DNA of 64,000 nucleotides, from assembly GCA_024138025.1 (NCBI GenBank), contig JAMXBD010000092.1, positions 186,001-250,000 on the forward strand, read 5' to 3'. A program made the translations under genes and the position numbers. Under the pieces are notes generated by a model. The model searched no databases, was not told the origin of the DNA, and saw only the letters and a program-made list of their open reading frames with translations. This DNA comes from Combretum micranthum. Taxonomy: Eukaryota > Streptophyta > Magnoliopsida > Myrtales > Combretaceae. Below are positions 45,811 to 59,600 of the stretch, piece by piece. Position 1 is the stretch's first letter; every line of letters begins with the position of its first letter.

Positions 45811-46180
45811 TGTTGATATTTGTGACTTAAATTTAGTCAAAACTGTCAATTTTTTGGAGTTAAGGCCACTATTAATGTATATTTGACTATAGATTTATTA
45901 GTCATTTATTGTATATTAATTATACATTTAAGGGAGATTTGAGCCTTTTGACCTTCAGAGAAGGTTTTTGTGTGTGAAAAAAACACTTTTCTCTTTTGAG
46001 TCTTGGGAGTTTTGAGATAATAAAAAGATTTATTGCATTCAACCTTGTAGTCCTTTCTTCAATAATAGTGAATTTCTCCTCTCCTCTACCTGTGGTTTTT
46101 CCCAATTTGGGTTTTCTATGTTAAATCTTGTGTGTGCATTTTCTCTATCACTTTTATTTTCTGTCATTGTTTGTCAAACA
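45811..46180 (+). mobile_element. Copia (Ale-like) 5' LTR
   Basis: The LTR is 370 bp, starting TGTTGATATTTG and ending GTCAAACA. It is followed after 13 bp by a primer site, TGGTGTCAGAG at 46194-46204, one base from the initiator-Met TGGTATCAGAG. The 3' LTR is absent. Confidence 0.8.
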
Positions 46181-46235
46181 GGATCATAATAAGTGGTGTC
46201 AGAGAAAAAGTTTTGATCTTTTGTCTTTCTCTACA

Positions 46236-47958
46236 ATGGCTTCAGTCAAATGCGATATTCCTCTCCTAGATCGCAACACAAGATTTTCTTTATGGCAAGT
46301 TAAGATGCGAGCAGTTCTTGCACAAATGTATTTGGGTGATGCATTTTTAGGGTTTGATAAAATGCCTTTATCGTGGACACCAGAAAAGAAGCAACTCAAG
46401 GATCGTAAAGCCCTTTCACAAATCCACCTTCATCTCTCAAATCAAATCTTGTAGGACGTGTTGAAGGAAAAGATAACAGTTGCGTTGTGGTTAAAATTAG
46501 AGCAGCTTTATATGACGAAAAGTCTCACCACCAATTGCACTTAAAACAACGACTATACTCGCACCGTCTGTCTAAAGGTGGATCTATGGATGATCATCTA
46601 AACGTCTTTAAGGAAATCATTTTCGATTTGGAAACTATGGATGTCAAATATGATAAAGAAGATCTAGCCCTAATCCTTTTGTGCTCTTTGCCACCTTCAT
46701 ATTTAAATTTCAAAGACACAATATTGTATAATCGAGATACTCTTACCATCGAGGAGGTTTATGATGCATTGGCATCTTTTGAGAAAATGAAACATCTTGT
46801 TATTCGAATGGAGCTCAAGGCTGAAGGTTTGGTTACTCGAGGTAGGAGTCAGGAATGCAATACTAGTGGAAATTCAAGAGGAAGATCGAAGTCTTCCAAT
46901 AGAAATAAAACCTGCAAGCATTGTAAGAAGAAGGAACATATTAAAGTAGAATGTTACAAATTGCAGAACAAAAATAAGAAAGATTCTGAAAATCAGAAAG
47001 GAAAACAACAAAGAAGTCAAGTGAGGTTGATGTTGTTGAGGACAACATTGTTGGTGAACTGCTTGTTACTTATGTTGATGATCCATGAACTAGTTAAGAG
47101 TGGATTTTGGACTTTGGTTGTACTTTTCATATGTGTTCCAACCAGGACTAGTTTTCTACATACGAAAAAGTTTCTAAAGGTATTGTTTTGTTAAGCAATA
47201 ACACTTCTTGCACGATTGCAGGTATTAGCACCATACAAATCAAAATGTTTGATGGTGTTGTTTGGATGCTGGGAGATGTTAGACATGTTCCTAACTTGAA
47301 GAGAAATTTGATTTCTCTTAGTACTCTTAATTCTAAAGGGTACAGATACACCAATGAAGGTGAAGTCTTTAAGATTAGCAAGGGGTCTTTAGTGATGATG
47401 AAAGGATAAAAACAAACTATTAATCTATATGTTTTGTAGGGTTCAATAGATGCAAGTGATGCAGCCATCACTTCCTCTTCACTTTCAGATGATGATTCTA
47501 CCAAAATTTGGAATATGCATTTAGGGCATATGAGTGAAGCCAAGATGACTGAATTGAGTAGAAGAGGTCTTCTTGATGGGTAAAGCTTTGGTAAGCTAAA
47601 GTTTTTGTGAATACTGTGTATTTGGGAAGTAGAAAAGAGTTATATTCACCTCATATACACATAATACAAAGGGTATTTTAGAGTATATCCATTCAGATTT
47701 ATGGGGACCGTCTACGGTGGCTTCTAGTAGAGGTGCTACCTACATGCTGACATTAATTGATGACTTCTCTAGAAAAGTCTCTATATTTTTCTTAAAGCAT
47801 AAAAAATGATGTTTTACACATATTCAAAGAGTGAAAGACAATGATAGAAAAACAAACTGAAAAATAGGTAAAGTGTTTTCGCACTGATAATGGTCTTGAG
47901 TTTTGTTCTAATGATTTCAATGTTCTATGTAAGTCAACAGAACAAATTCACACCACTT
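46236..47958 (+). pseudogene. Copia gag-protease-integrase fragment
   Basis: The start ATG at 46236 lies 32 bp after the PBS and gives MASVKCDIPLLDRNTRFSLW, a typical Ale/Retrofit-type gag. A stop follows near 46452 and the frame then shifts. The gag UBN2-type core (MDDHLNVFKEIIFDLETMDV, LLCSLPPSYLNFKDTIL) lies at 46487 onward. A zinc knuckle, CKHCKKKEHIKVEC, is near 46910. The protease motif reads WTLDFGCTFHM-like, with Phe in place of the catalytic-site Ser/Thr (expected DSG or DTG). The pre-integrase block (IWNMHLGHMSEAKMTEL) is near 47500. The integrase start (HSDLWGPS and LIDDFSRKV near 47690-47780, TDNGLEFCSNDF near 47885) contains two catalytic Asp. The element is cut near 47958, before the Glu, RT and RNase H. 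Confidence 0.85.
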
Positions 47959-48150
47959 AGTTACTCAAACTTTAATCGCTTTAAAACTTACTTGAAAACA
48001 ATAAACTTAATAACCAATAACTATAAACAAAATTCGGATCACACAAATTCACTCAAATCCACAAAAGATCAAACAACAAGTTCAAAGTTAGACTCCCAGT
48101 TTTACTCTAATTTAGTCTCTGATTAGCAAATGAACTTCCAATTACTCTCG
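47959..48150. other. Junction between copia fragment and satellite
   Basis: This AT-rich sequence is found once. Toward its right end it carries two GGATTTAGTCTC-like blocks (TTTAGTCTCTGATTAG at about 48109 and GGATTTAGTCTCCGAGC at about 48150) related to the satellite's own GATTTAGTCTCTGAGC block. It may be part of the longer sequence from which the satellite unit arose. Confidence 0.5.
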
Positions 48151-50149
48151 GATTTAGTCTCCGAGCATAAAATGCAACAAAACCAAATAATTAAATATGC
48201 ATGAAATTTAAAGAGATAAGAGAGAAGAGAGTGCAAAATCGATTTATAGAGGTTTTGCCTTGAGCATCAGTCCTCTCTTCCAGCTCCAAGCCGGGGACCC
48301 GGTATTCCACACCGATATATTCCACTATATCCAATAATCAACAAGTTACAAGTTGTCTTTTGCCAAAGCACTTGCCTACAAAGCACTCAGCTAGATCCTC
48401 CAAGCTTCTCTTTAAGCTAACAATCAATCTACTAAGCCTACTTCTAACTTTCAATCTCACACAAAGTGAATAAATCTAAATAAGAGGAAATAGAATATGA
48501 ATCCTAAAAATTTTGAATAAATAAAAATAATAAGAATAACAGTGATTTTCTAGAATTAAAGATGAACTTCATGGCTTTTTGCCTGCTTGAGCTTTTTCAC
48601 GTAATCGTTCGACTACTTCTTTGTTTTAGGCGTGTATATTTATTCTTATTTCTTCCAACGGCTAGAACATGAAGTTGATAAACTTAACTTATGATATTTT
48701 GCGTATTTTTCGAATACAATCAGCTTGTTTAGTCTTCTTCAATTGAAAATTTGAATAAATTGTCATCTTATTGTTGTTATCTCTTGATTTACTCCAATAG
48801 ATAAGGTTGAATACCCAACAGCTGAGATAATGATCTTTATCTTGAATTTTTGAATTGATTTAGGACGTTGTTGACGTATTCTTATTGAAAACTTTCTTCT
48901 GGTACTGTTCACTTGAAAATAAGATCGTATCCTGTATATTTGTTGAATTCCTTTTATGGATAAATATTCATCAAACAATCTCTTCGCATAAATCTTGATC
49001 GTGTCTTCTATATTGCTAAGGAAAACTTGAATATTCTATTGAAATGTATTTCATGTTGACTACGTGTTTTGCTGTTAAAAAAAAAAAAAAGTTAACTCCC
49101 CATGGATATTTAAACCAACTTTGTGGAACATAATTAAATGTATTACCCAAATAAGCTCAACTTTGGAGTTAGGTCTTTAAACTAACGAATTAATCAAGGA
49201 AAATCATATCTATGAATTCATGTTCGTGTTTTGTTTCTCTTTTGAAAGTTGCAGATGTAGTCTCTAAGCATAAAATGCAACAAAACCAAATAATTAAATA
49301 TGCATGAAATTTGAAGAGATAAGAAAGAAGAAAGTGCAAAATCGATTTATAGAGGTTTTGCCTTAAGTGTTAGTCCTCTCTTCCAATTCTAAGCCAGGGA
49401 CTCGGTATTCCACACTGGTATGTTCCACTATATCCAATAATCAACAAGTTACAAGTTGTCTTTTACCAAAACACTTGGCTACAAAGCACTCAACTTGATT
49501 CTCCATGCTTCTCTTTAAGCTAACAATCAACATACTAAGCCTACTTCAAACTCTCAATCTCACACAAAGAGAATAAATCAAAATAGGAGGAAATAGAATG
49601 TGAATCCTAAACATTTTGAGAAAGTAAAAATAATAAGAATAACAGTGGCTTGCTCGAATGAAAGATGAACTTCATGGCTTTTTGCCTGCTTGAGCTTTTT
49701 CACGTAATCGTTCAACTACTTCTTTGTTTTAGGCGTGTATATTTATTCTTATTTCTTCCAACGGCTAGAACATGAAGTTGATAAACTTAACTTATGATAT
49801 TTTGCGTATTTTTCGAATACGATCAGCTTGTTTAGTCTTCTTCAACTGAAAATTTGAATAAATTGTTATCTTGTTGTTGTTATCTCTTGATTTGCTCTAA
49901 TAGATAAGGTTGAATACCCAACAGCTAAGATAATGATCTTTATCTTGAATTTTTGAATTGATTTAGGACGTTGTTGACGTGTTCTTATTGAAAACTTTCT
50001 TCTGGTACTGTTCACTTGAAAATAAGATCGTATCCTCTAAATTTGTTGAATTCCTTTTATGGATAAATATTCATCAAACAATCTCCTCGCATAAATCTGG
50101 ATCGTGTCTTCTATATTCCTAAGGAAAACAAGAATATTCTATAGAAATG

Positions 50150-50185
50150 TATTTCATGTTGACTACGTGTTTTGTTTCTCTTTTG
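50150..50185. repeat. Deletion junction in satellite monomer
   Basis: GACTACGTGTTTTG normally leads into CTGTTAAAAA. Here it jumps to TTTCTCTTTTGCAAATTGC, which normally follows another CGTGTTTTG about 190 bp later. The shared CGTGTTTTG is the recombination point and explains the 939-bp spacing. Confidence 0.8.
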
Positions 50186-53100
50186 CAAATTGCAGGTGTA
50201 GTCTCTGAGCATAAAATGAAACAAAACCAAATAATTAAATATGCATCAAATTTGAAGAGAGAAGAGAAGAGAGTGCAAAAGCGATTTATAAAGGTTTTGC
50301 TTCGAGCGTCAGTCTTCTTTTCTAGTTCCAAGCCGAGGACCTGGTATTCCGCACTGGTATGTTGCACTATATCCAATAATCAACAAGTTATAAGTTCACT
50401 TTTGGTAAAGCACTTGGTTACAAAGCACTCAGCTTCATTTTCCAAGCCCCTCTTTAAGCTAAAAATCAATCTACTAAGCCTACTTCAAACTCTCGATCTC
50501 ACAGAAAGTGAATAAATCTAAATAAGAGGAAATAGAATGTGAATCCTAAAAATTTTGAAAAAGTAAAAATAATAAGAATAACAATGATTTGCTTGAATTA
50601 AAGATGAACTTCGTGGCTTTTTACTTGCTTGAGCTTTTTCACGTGATTGTTCGGCTACTTCTCTGTTTTAGGCGTGTATATTTATTCTTATTTCTTCCAA
50701 CGGCTAGAACTCGAAGTTGATAAACTTAACTTATGATATTTTGCATGTTTTTCGAATAGGACTAGCTTGTTTAGTCTTCTTTAACTGAAAATTTTAATAA
50801 ATTGTTATCTTGTTGTTGTTATCTCTTAATTTGCTCCAATAGATAAGGTTGAATACCCAACAGCTAAGATAATAATCTTTATCTTGAATTTTTGAATTGA
50901 TTTAGGACGTTGTTGACGTGTTCTTTTTGAAAACTTTCTTCTGGTACTGTTCACTTGAAAATAGGACCATATCTTCTATAGTTGTTGAATTCCTTGTATA
51001 TATAAATATTCATTAGACAATCTCCTCACGTAAATCTGGATCGCGTCTTCTGTATTCCTAAGGAAAACTTAAATATTCTGTTGAAATGTAATTCTTGTTG
51101 ACTAAGAGTTTTGCTGTTGAAAACAAACGTTAACTCCCCAAGAATATTCTTTAATCCAATAAATCATGAATTCCCATGGATATTTAAACCAACTTTGTGT
51201 AACATAATTAAATGTATTACCCAAAAATGCTCAACTTAGGAGCTGGGTCTTCAAACTAACGAATAAATCAAGGAAAATCATATTTGCAGATTTCTGTTCG
51301 TATTTTGTTTCTCTTTTGCAAGTTGCAGATGTAGTCTTGGATTTAGTCTCTGAGCATAAAATGCAACAAAACCAAATAATCAAATATGCGCGAAATTTAA
51401 AGAGATAAGAGAGAAGAGAGTGCAAAATCGATTTATAGAGGTTCCGCCTTAAGCGTCAGTCCTCTCTTCCTGCTCTAAGTCGGGGACCTGGTATTCCACA
51501 CCGGTATGTTCCACTATATCCAATAATCAACAAGTTACCAATTGTCTTTAGCCAAAGCACTTGGCTACAAAGCACTCAACTTGATTCTCCAAGCTTCTCT
51601 TTAAGCTAACAATCAATCTGCTAAGTCGACTTCTAACTCTTAATCTCACACAAAGTGAATAAATCTAAATAAGAGGAAATAGAATGTGAATCCTAAACAT
51701 TTTGAATAAGTAAAAATAATAAGAATAACAGTGATTTGCTCGAATTAAAGATGAATTTCGTGGCATTTTGCTTACTTGAGCCTTTTACGTGATTGTTCGG
51801 CTACTTCTCTGTTTTAGGCGTGTATATTTATTCTTATTTCTTCTAACGGCTAGAACTTGAAGTTGATAAACTTAACTTATCATATTTTGCGTGTTTTTTA
51901 AATAACACCACCTTGTTTAGTCTTCTTCAACTGAAAATTTGAATAAATTGTTATCTTGTTGTTGTTATCTCTTGATTTGCTCCAATAGATAAGGTTGAAT
52001 ACCTAACAGCTGAGATAATGATCTTTATCTTGAATTTTTTGAATTGATTTAGGACGTTGTTGACGTGTTCTTGTTGAAAACTTTCTTCAAGTACTGTTCA
52101 CTTGAAAATAGCATCGTATCTTCTATATTTGTTGAATTCCTTGTATGGATAACTATTCTTCAGACAATCTCCATGCATAAATATGGATCGTGTCTTCTAT
52201 ATTCCAAAGGAAAACAAGAATATTCTATTGAAATGTATTTCATGTTGACTACGTGTTTTGCTGTTAAAAAAAAACGTTAACTCCCCAAGAATAATCTTTA
52301 ATCCAATAAATCATGAATCCCCATGGATATTTAAACCAACTTTGTGGAACATAATTAAATGTGTTACCCAAATAAGCTCAACTGTAGAGTTGGGTCTTCA
52401 AATTAACTAATTAATCAAGGAAAATCATATCTACGAATTTCTATTCGTGTTTTGTTTCTCTTTTGCAAGTTGCAGATTTAGTCTCTAAGCATAAAATGAA
52501 ACAAAACCAAATAATTGAATATGCATGAAATTTGAAGAGAGAAGAGAGAAGAGAGTGCAAAATCGATTTATAGAGGTTTCGCTTTGAGCGTAAGTCTTCT
52601 TTTCTAGTTCCAAGCCGACGACCCGGTATTCCACATTGGTATGTTGCACTATATCCAATAATCAACAAGTTATAAGTTCACTTTTGATGAAGCACTTGGT
52701 TACAAAGCACTCAGCTTCATTTTCCAAGCTTCTCTTTAAGCTAAAAATCAATCTATTAAGCCTACTTCAAACTCTCGATCTCACAGAAAGTGAATAAATC
52801 TATATAAGAGGAAATAGAATGTGAATCTTAAAAATTTTGAAAAGGTAAAAATAATAAGAATTACAATGATTTGCTTGAATTAAAGATGAACTTCATGGCT
52901 TTTTACTTGCTTGAGCTTTTTCACGTGATTGTTCGACTACTTCTCTGTTTTAGGCGTGTATATTTATTCGTATTTCTTCCAACAGCTAGAACTTGAAGTT
53001 GATAAACTTAACTTATGATATTTTGCGTGCTTTTTGAATAGGACCAGCTTGTTTAGTCTTCTTCAACTGAAAATTTTAATAAATTGTTATCTTGTTGTTG

Positions 53101-54829
53101 TTATCTCTTGATTTGCTCTAATAGATAAGGTTGAATACCCAACAGCTCAGATAATAATCTTTATCTTGAATTTCTGAATTGATTTAGGATGTTGTTGACG
53201 TGTTCTTGTTGAAAACTTTCTTCTGGTACTGTTCACTTGAAAATAGAATCGTATCTTGTATATTTGTTGAATTCCTTGAATGTATAAATATTCATTAGAC
53301 AATCTCCTCACGTAAATCTGGATCGTGTCTTCTATATTTCCAAGGAAAACTTGAATATTCTATTGAAATGTAATTCTTGTTGACTACGAGTTTTGCTATT
53401 AAAAACAAACGTTAACTCCCCAAGAATATTCTTTAATCCAATAAATCCTGAATCCCCATGGATATTTAAACCAACTTTGTGGAACATAATTAAATGTATT
53501 ACCCAAATAAGCTCAACTGTGGAGCTGGGTCTTCAAACTAACTAATTAATCGAGGAAAATCATATCTACGAATTTCTATTCATGTTTTGTTTCTCTTTTG
53601 CAAGTTGCAGATTTAGTCTCTAAGCACAAAATGCAAGAAAACCAAATAATTAAATATGCATGAAATTTGAAGAGATATAAGAGAAGAGAGTGCAAAATCG
53701 AATTATAGAGGTTCCGCTTTAAGCGTCAGTCCTCTCTTCCAGCTCCAAGCTGAGGACCCAGTATTCCACACCACGGTATGTTCCACTATATCCAATAATC
53801 AACAAGGTCAGAGTGGTCTTTTGCCAAAGCACTTGGCTACAAAGCACTCAGCTTGATTCTCCAAGCTTTTCTTTAAGCTAACAATCACTTTATCAATCCT
53901 ACTTCTAACTCTTGATCTCACACAAAGTGAATAAATCTAAATGAGAGGAAAAAGAATGTGAATCCTAAAAATTTTGAACAAGTAAAAATAATGAGAATAA
54001 TAGTGATTTGTTGTAATTAAAGATGAATTTTGTGACTTTTTGCTTGCTTGAGCTTTTTCACGTGATTGTTCTACTACTTCTCTATTTTAGCTGTGTATAT
54101 TTATTCTTATTTCGTCCATCGGCTAGAACTTGAAGTTGATAAACTTAACTCCGGATATTGTTCGTGTTTTTCGAATAGGATCATCTTGTTTAGTCTTCTT
54201 CAACTGAAAATTTGAATAAATTGTTATCTTGTTGTTGTTATCTCTTGATTTGCTCCAATAGATAAGGCTGAATACCGAACAGCTGAGATAATGATCTTTA
54301 TCTTGAATTTTTCAATTGATTTAGGACGTTGTTGATTTGTTCTTGTTGAAAACTTTCTTCTGGTACTGTTCACTTGAAAATAGGATTGTATCTTCTATAT
54401 TTGTTGAATTTCTTATATGGATAAATATTCATCAGATAATCTCCTCGCATAAATCGTGTCTTCTATATTCCCAAGGAAAACTCGAATATTCTGTTGAAAT
54501 GTAATTCATGTTGACTACGTGTTTTCTAGATAAAAAAAAAATTAACTCTCCATGAATAATCTTTAATCCAATAAATCATGAATCTCCACAAATATTTATA
54601 CCAACTTTGTGGAACATAATTAAATGTACTATCGAAATACCCTCAACTTTGAAGCTAGTTCTTCAAACTAACGAACTAATCGAGGAAAATCATATCTATG
54701 AATTTATGTTCGTGTTTTGTTTCTCTTTTGAATGTTGTAGATGTAGTCTCTGAGCATAAAATGTAACAAAACCAAATAATTAACTATACATGAAATTTAA
54801 AGAGATAAGAGAGAAGATAGTGCAAAATC

Positions 54830-56615
54830 GATTTATAAAGGTTTCGCCTCGAGCATTAATCCTCTCATCCAACTCCAAGCCGGGGACTCGGTATTCCACA
54901 CCAATATGTTCCACTATATCCAATAATCAACAAGTTACAGGTTGTCTTTTACCAAAGCACTTGGCTACAAAGCACTCAGCTTGATTCTCCAAGCTTCTCT
55001 TTAAGCTAATAATCAACCTACTAAGCTTACTTCAACCTCTCGATCTCACACTAAGAGAATGAATCTAAATAAGAGGAAGTAGGATGTGAATCCTAAAAAT
55101 TTTGAACAAGTAAAAATAATAAGAATAACAGTGGCTTGCTCGAATGAAAGATGAACTTCATGGCTTTTTGCCTGCTTGAGCTTTTTCACGTAATCGTTCA
55201 ACTAGTTCTTTGTTTTAGGCGTGTATATTTATTCTTATTTCTTCCAACGGCTAGAACTTGAAGTATATAAACTTAGCTGCTGATATTGTGCGTGTTTTTC
55301 GAATAGGATCAGCTTGTTTAGTCTTCTTCAAATGAAAATTTGAATAAATTGTTATATTTTTGTTGTTGTCTCTTGATTTGCTCCAATAGATAAGGCTGAA
55401 TACCCAACAATTGAGATAATGATCTTTATCTTGAATTGATTTAGGATGTTGTCGACATGTTTGTGTTGAAAACTTTCTTCTGATACTGTTCACTTGAAAA
55501 TAGTATCGTATCTGCTATATTTGTTGAATTCGTTGTATGGATAAATATTCATCAGACAATCTCCTCACATAAATCTGGATCGTGACTTCTATATTCCCAA
55601 GCACTCAGCTTGATTCTCTAAGCTTTTGTTTAAGCTAACAGTCAATCTACTAAGCCTACTTCTAACTCTCGATCTCACACAAAGTGAATAAATCTAAATA
55701 AGAGGAAATAGAATGTGAATCATAAAAATTTTGAAAAAGTAAAAATAATAAAAATAATAGTGATTCACTTGAATTAAAGATGAATTTCGTGGCTTTTCGC
55801 TTGCTTGAGCTTTTTCACGTGATCGTTTTGCTACTTCTCTGTTTTGTGTGTGTATATTTGTTCTTATTTCTTCCAACGGCAAGAACTTGAAGTTGATAAA
55901 CTTAACTCCTGATATTGTGCGTGTTTTTCTAATAGGATCAGCTAGTTTAGTCTTCTTCATCTAAAAAATTCAATAAATTGTTATCTTGTTATTATTATCT
56001 CTATATTTTGCTCCAACAGACAAGGTTGAATACCCAAAAGCTGAGATAATGATCTTTATCTTGAATTTTTGAATTGATTTAGGACATTGTTGACGTGTTC
56101 TTGTTGAAAACTTTCTTCTAGTACTGTTCATTGAAAATAGGATCGTATCTTCTATATTTGTTGAATTTCTTGTATGGATAAATATTCATCAGACAATCTC
56201 CTCGCATAAATTTGGATCGTGTCTTCTATATTCCCAAGGAAAACTTGAACATTATGTTGAAATGTAATTCTTGTTGACTATGTGTTTTGCTGTTAAAAAA
56301 AATCTTAACTTATGAAGAATGATCTTTAATCAATAAATTATGAATCCCCATGGATATTTGAACCAACTTTGTGGAAACATAATTAAATGTATTAAGAAAA
56401 TACACTCAACTGTGGTGCTAGGACTTTAAACTAAGGAATTAATCGAGGAAAATCATATTTACGAATTTCTGTTCGTGTTTCCTTTCTCCTTTTGCAAGTT
56501 GCAGATGTAGTCTCTGATTTAGTTTCTGAGCATAAAATGCAACCAAAAAAAAAAAAAAAAGAAATTAAATATGCATGAAATTTAAAGAGATAAGAGGGAA
56601 GAGAGTGCAAAAACG
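54830..56615. repeat. Truncated satellite monomer joined at ~55602
   Basis: The monomer starting at 54830 runs to TTCTATATTCCCAA near 55601 and then resumes at GCACTCAGCTTGATTC, a point about 630 bp earlier in the unit (54973). About 500 bp are missing and the anchor is absent from the joined copy, giving 1785 bp between anchors. Confidence 0.8.
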
Positions 56616-59600
56616 ATTTATAGAGATTCCGCCTTGAGCGTCAGTCCTCTATTCTAGCGCCAAGCCGGGAACGCGGTATTCTACATCGGTTTGTTCCACT
56701 ATATCCAATAATCAACAAGTGAAAAGTTGTCTTTTTCCAAAGCACTTGGCTACAAAGCACTCAGCTTTATTCTCTAAGCTTCCCTTTAAGCTAACAATCA
56801 TTCTACTAAGCTTACTTGTAACTCTCGATCTCACAAAAAGTGAATAAATCTAAATAAGACGAAATAGAATGTGAATCCTAAAAATTTTGAACAAGCAAAA
56901 ATAACAAAATAATAGTGATTAGCTTGAATTAAATATGAATTTCGTGGCTTTTCACTTGCTGGAGCTTTTTCACGTGATTGTTTTGCTAGTTCTCTGTTTT
57001 GCGCGTATATATTTATTCTTATTTCCTCCAACAGCTAGAACTTGAAGCTGATGAACTTAACTCTTGATATTGTGTACGTTTTTCAAATAGGATCAGCTTG
57101 TTTAGTCTCCTTCATCAAAAACTTTCAATAAATTGTTATCTTGTTATTACTATCTCTATATTTTGCTCTAATAGACATGGTTGAATACCCAAAAGCTGAG
57201 ATAATGATCTTTATCTTGAATTTTTGAATTGATTTAGGACGTTATTGACGTGTTCTTACTGAAAAATTTCTTCTGGTACTGTTCACTTGAAAATAGGATC
57301 ATATCTTCTATATTTGTTGAATTTCTTGTATGGATAAATATTCATCAAACAATCTCCTTGCATTCTAAATTTCTAAGGAAAACTTAAATGTTTTGTTGAA
57401 ATGTAATTCTTGTTGACTACATGTTTTGCTGTTAAGAAAAAAACGTTAACTCCCAAAGAATAATCTTTAATATAAAAAATCATGAATCCCCATGGGTATT
57501 TAGACCAACTTTGTGGAACATAATTAAATGTATTACAAAAATACACTCAACTATGGTGTTCGGACTTTAAACTAACGAATTAATCAAGCATAATCATATC
57601 TACGAATTTATGTTCATGTTTTGTTTCTCCTATTGCAAGTTGCAGATGTAGTCTCTAATTTAGTTTCTGAGCATAAAAGGCAACAAAAAAGAAAAAAGAT
57701 AATTAAACATGCATGAAATCTAAAGAGATAAGAGAGAAGAGAGTGCAAAATTGATTTATAAAGGTTCTGCCTTGAGTGTCAGTCCACTGTTCCAGCACCA
57801 AGCCGGGGACCCGGTATTCCACACCGGTTTGTTCCACTATATCCAATAATCAACATGGGACAAGTTATCTTTTGCCAAAGCGCTTGGCTATAAAGCACTC
57901 AGCTTGATTCTTCAAGCTTCTCTTTGAGCTAACAATCAATCTACTAACCCTACTTCTAACTCTCGATCTCACAAAAAGTGAATAAATCTAAATAAGAGGA
58001 AATAGAATGTGAATCCTAGAAATTTTGAACAAGTAAAAATAATAAGAATAATAGTGATTTGCTTGAATTAAAGATGAATTTTGTGGCATTTTGCTTGCTT
58101 GAGCTTTTTCAGCTGATTATTTTGGTACTTCTCTATTTTAGCCGTGTATATTTATTATTATTTCTTCAAAGGGCAAGAACTTGAAGTTGATAAACTTAAC
58201 TCCTGATATTGTGCGTGTTTTTCAAATAGGATCAGCTTATTTGGTCTTCTTCGTCTAAAAATTTGAATAAATTGTTATCTTGTTATTATTATCTCTATAT
58301 TTTGCTCCAATAGACATGGTTGAATACCCAAAAGCTGAGATAATGATCTTTATCTTGAATTTTTGAATTGATTTAGGATGTTGTTGACGTGTTCTTGTTG
58401 AAAACTTTCTTCTGGTACTGTTCACTTGAAAATAGGATCGTATATTCTATATTTGTTGAATTTCTCGTATGGATAAATATTCATCAGGCAATCTCCTCGC
58501 ATAAATTTGGATCGTGTCTTCTATATTCCTAAGGAAAACTTGAATGTTCTGTTGAATGTAATTCTTGTTGACTCGGTGTTTTGCTATTAAAAAAAAAAAG
58601 AACGTTAACTTCCTAAGAATAATCTTTAAACCAATAAATCATGAATCCTCATAGATATTTAAACCAACTTTGTGGAACATTATTAAATGTATTACGAAAA
58701 TACTCTCAATTGTGGTGCTGGGACTTTAAACTAACGAATTAATCGAGGAAAATCATATCTACGAATTTCTGTTTGTGTTTTTTTTTTCTCCTTTTGCAAG
58801 TTGAAGATGTAATCTCTGATTTAGTTTCTGAGCATAAAATGCCAACAAAAAAAAAAAAAAGATAACTAAATATCGACAAAATTTGAAGCGATAAGAGAGA
58901 AGAGAGTGCAAAATCGATTTATAGAGGTTCTACCTCGAGCGTCAGTCCTCTGTTCCAGCTCCAAGCCGGGGACCCGGTATTCCATACCGGTTTGTTCCAC
59001 TATATCCAATAATCAACAAGTGACAAGTCTTCTTTTGCCAAAGCACTTGGCTATAAAGCATTCAGCTTGATTCTCCAAGCTTCACTTTAAGCTAACAATC
59101 ATTCTACTATGCCCACTTTTAACTCTCGATCTCACAAAAAGTGAATAAATCTAAATAAGAGGAAATAGAATGTGAATCCTAAAAATTTTGAACAAGTAAA
59201 AATAATAAGAATAATAGTGATTTGCTTGAATTAAAGATAAATTTTGTGGCTTTTCGCTTGCTTGAGCTTTGTCAGGTGATTGTTTTGCTACTTCTCTGTT
59301 TTGGCCGTATATATTTATTCTTATTTCTTCCAATGGTAAGAACTTGAAGTTAATAAACTTAACTCCAGATATTGTGCGTGTTTTTCGAATAGGATCAGCT
59401 TGTTTAGTCTTCTTCATCTAAAAATTTCAATAAATTGTTATCTTGTTATTATTATCTCTATATTTTGCTCCAATAGACAAGGTTGAATACCCAAAAGCTG
59501 AGATAATGATCTTTATCTTGAATTTTTGAATTGATTTAGGACATTGTTGACGTGTTCTTGTTGAAAACTTTCTTCTAGTACTGTTCATTTGAAAATAGGA

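Noticed and set aside
45811..47958. Intact copia retrotransposon
   Set aside because: RT, RNase H, PPT and 3' LTR are missing, and gag has an internal stop and frameshift.
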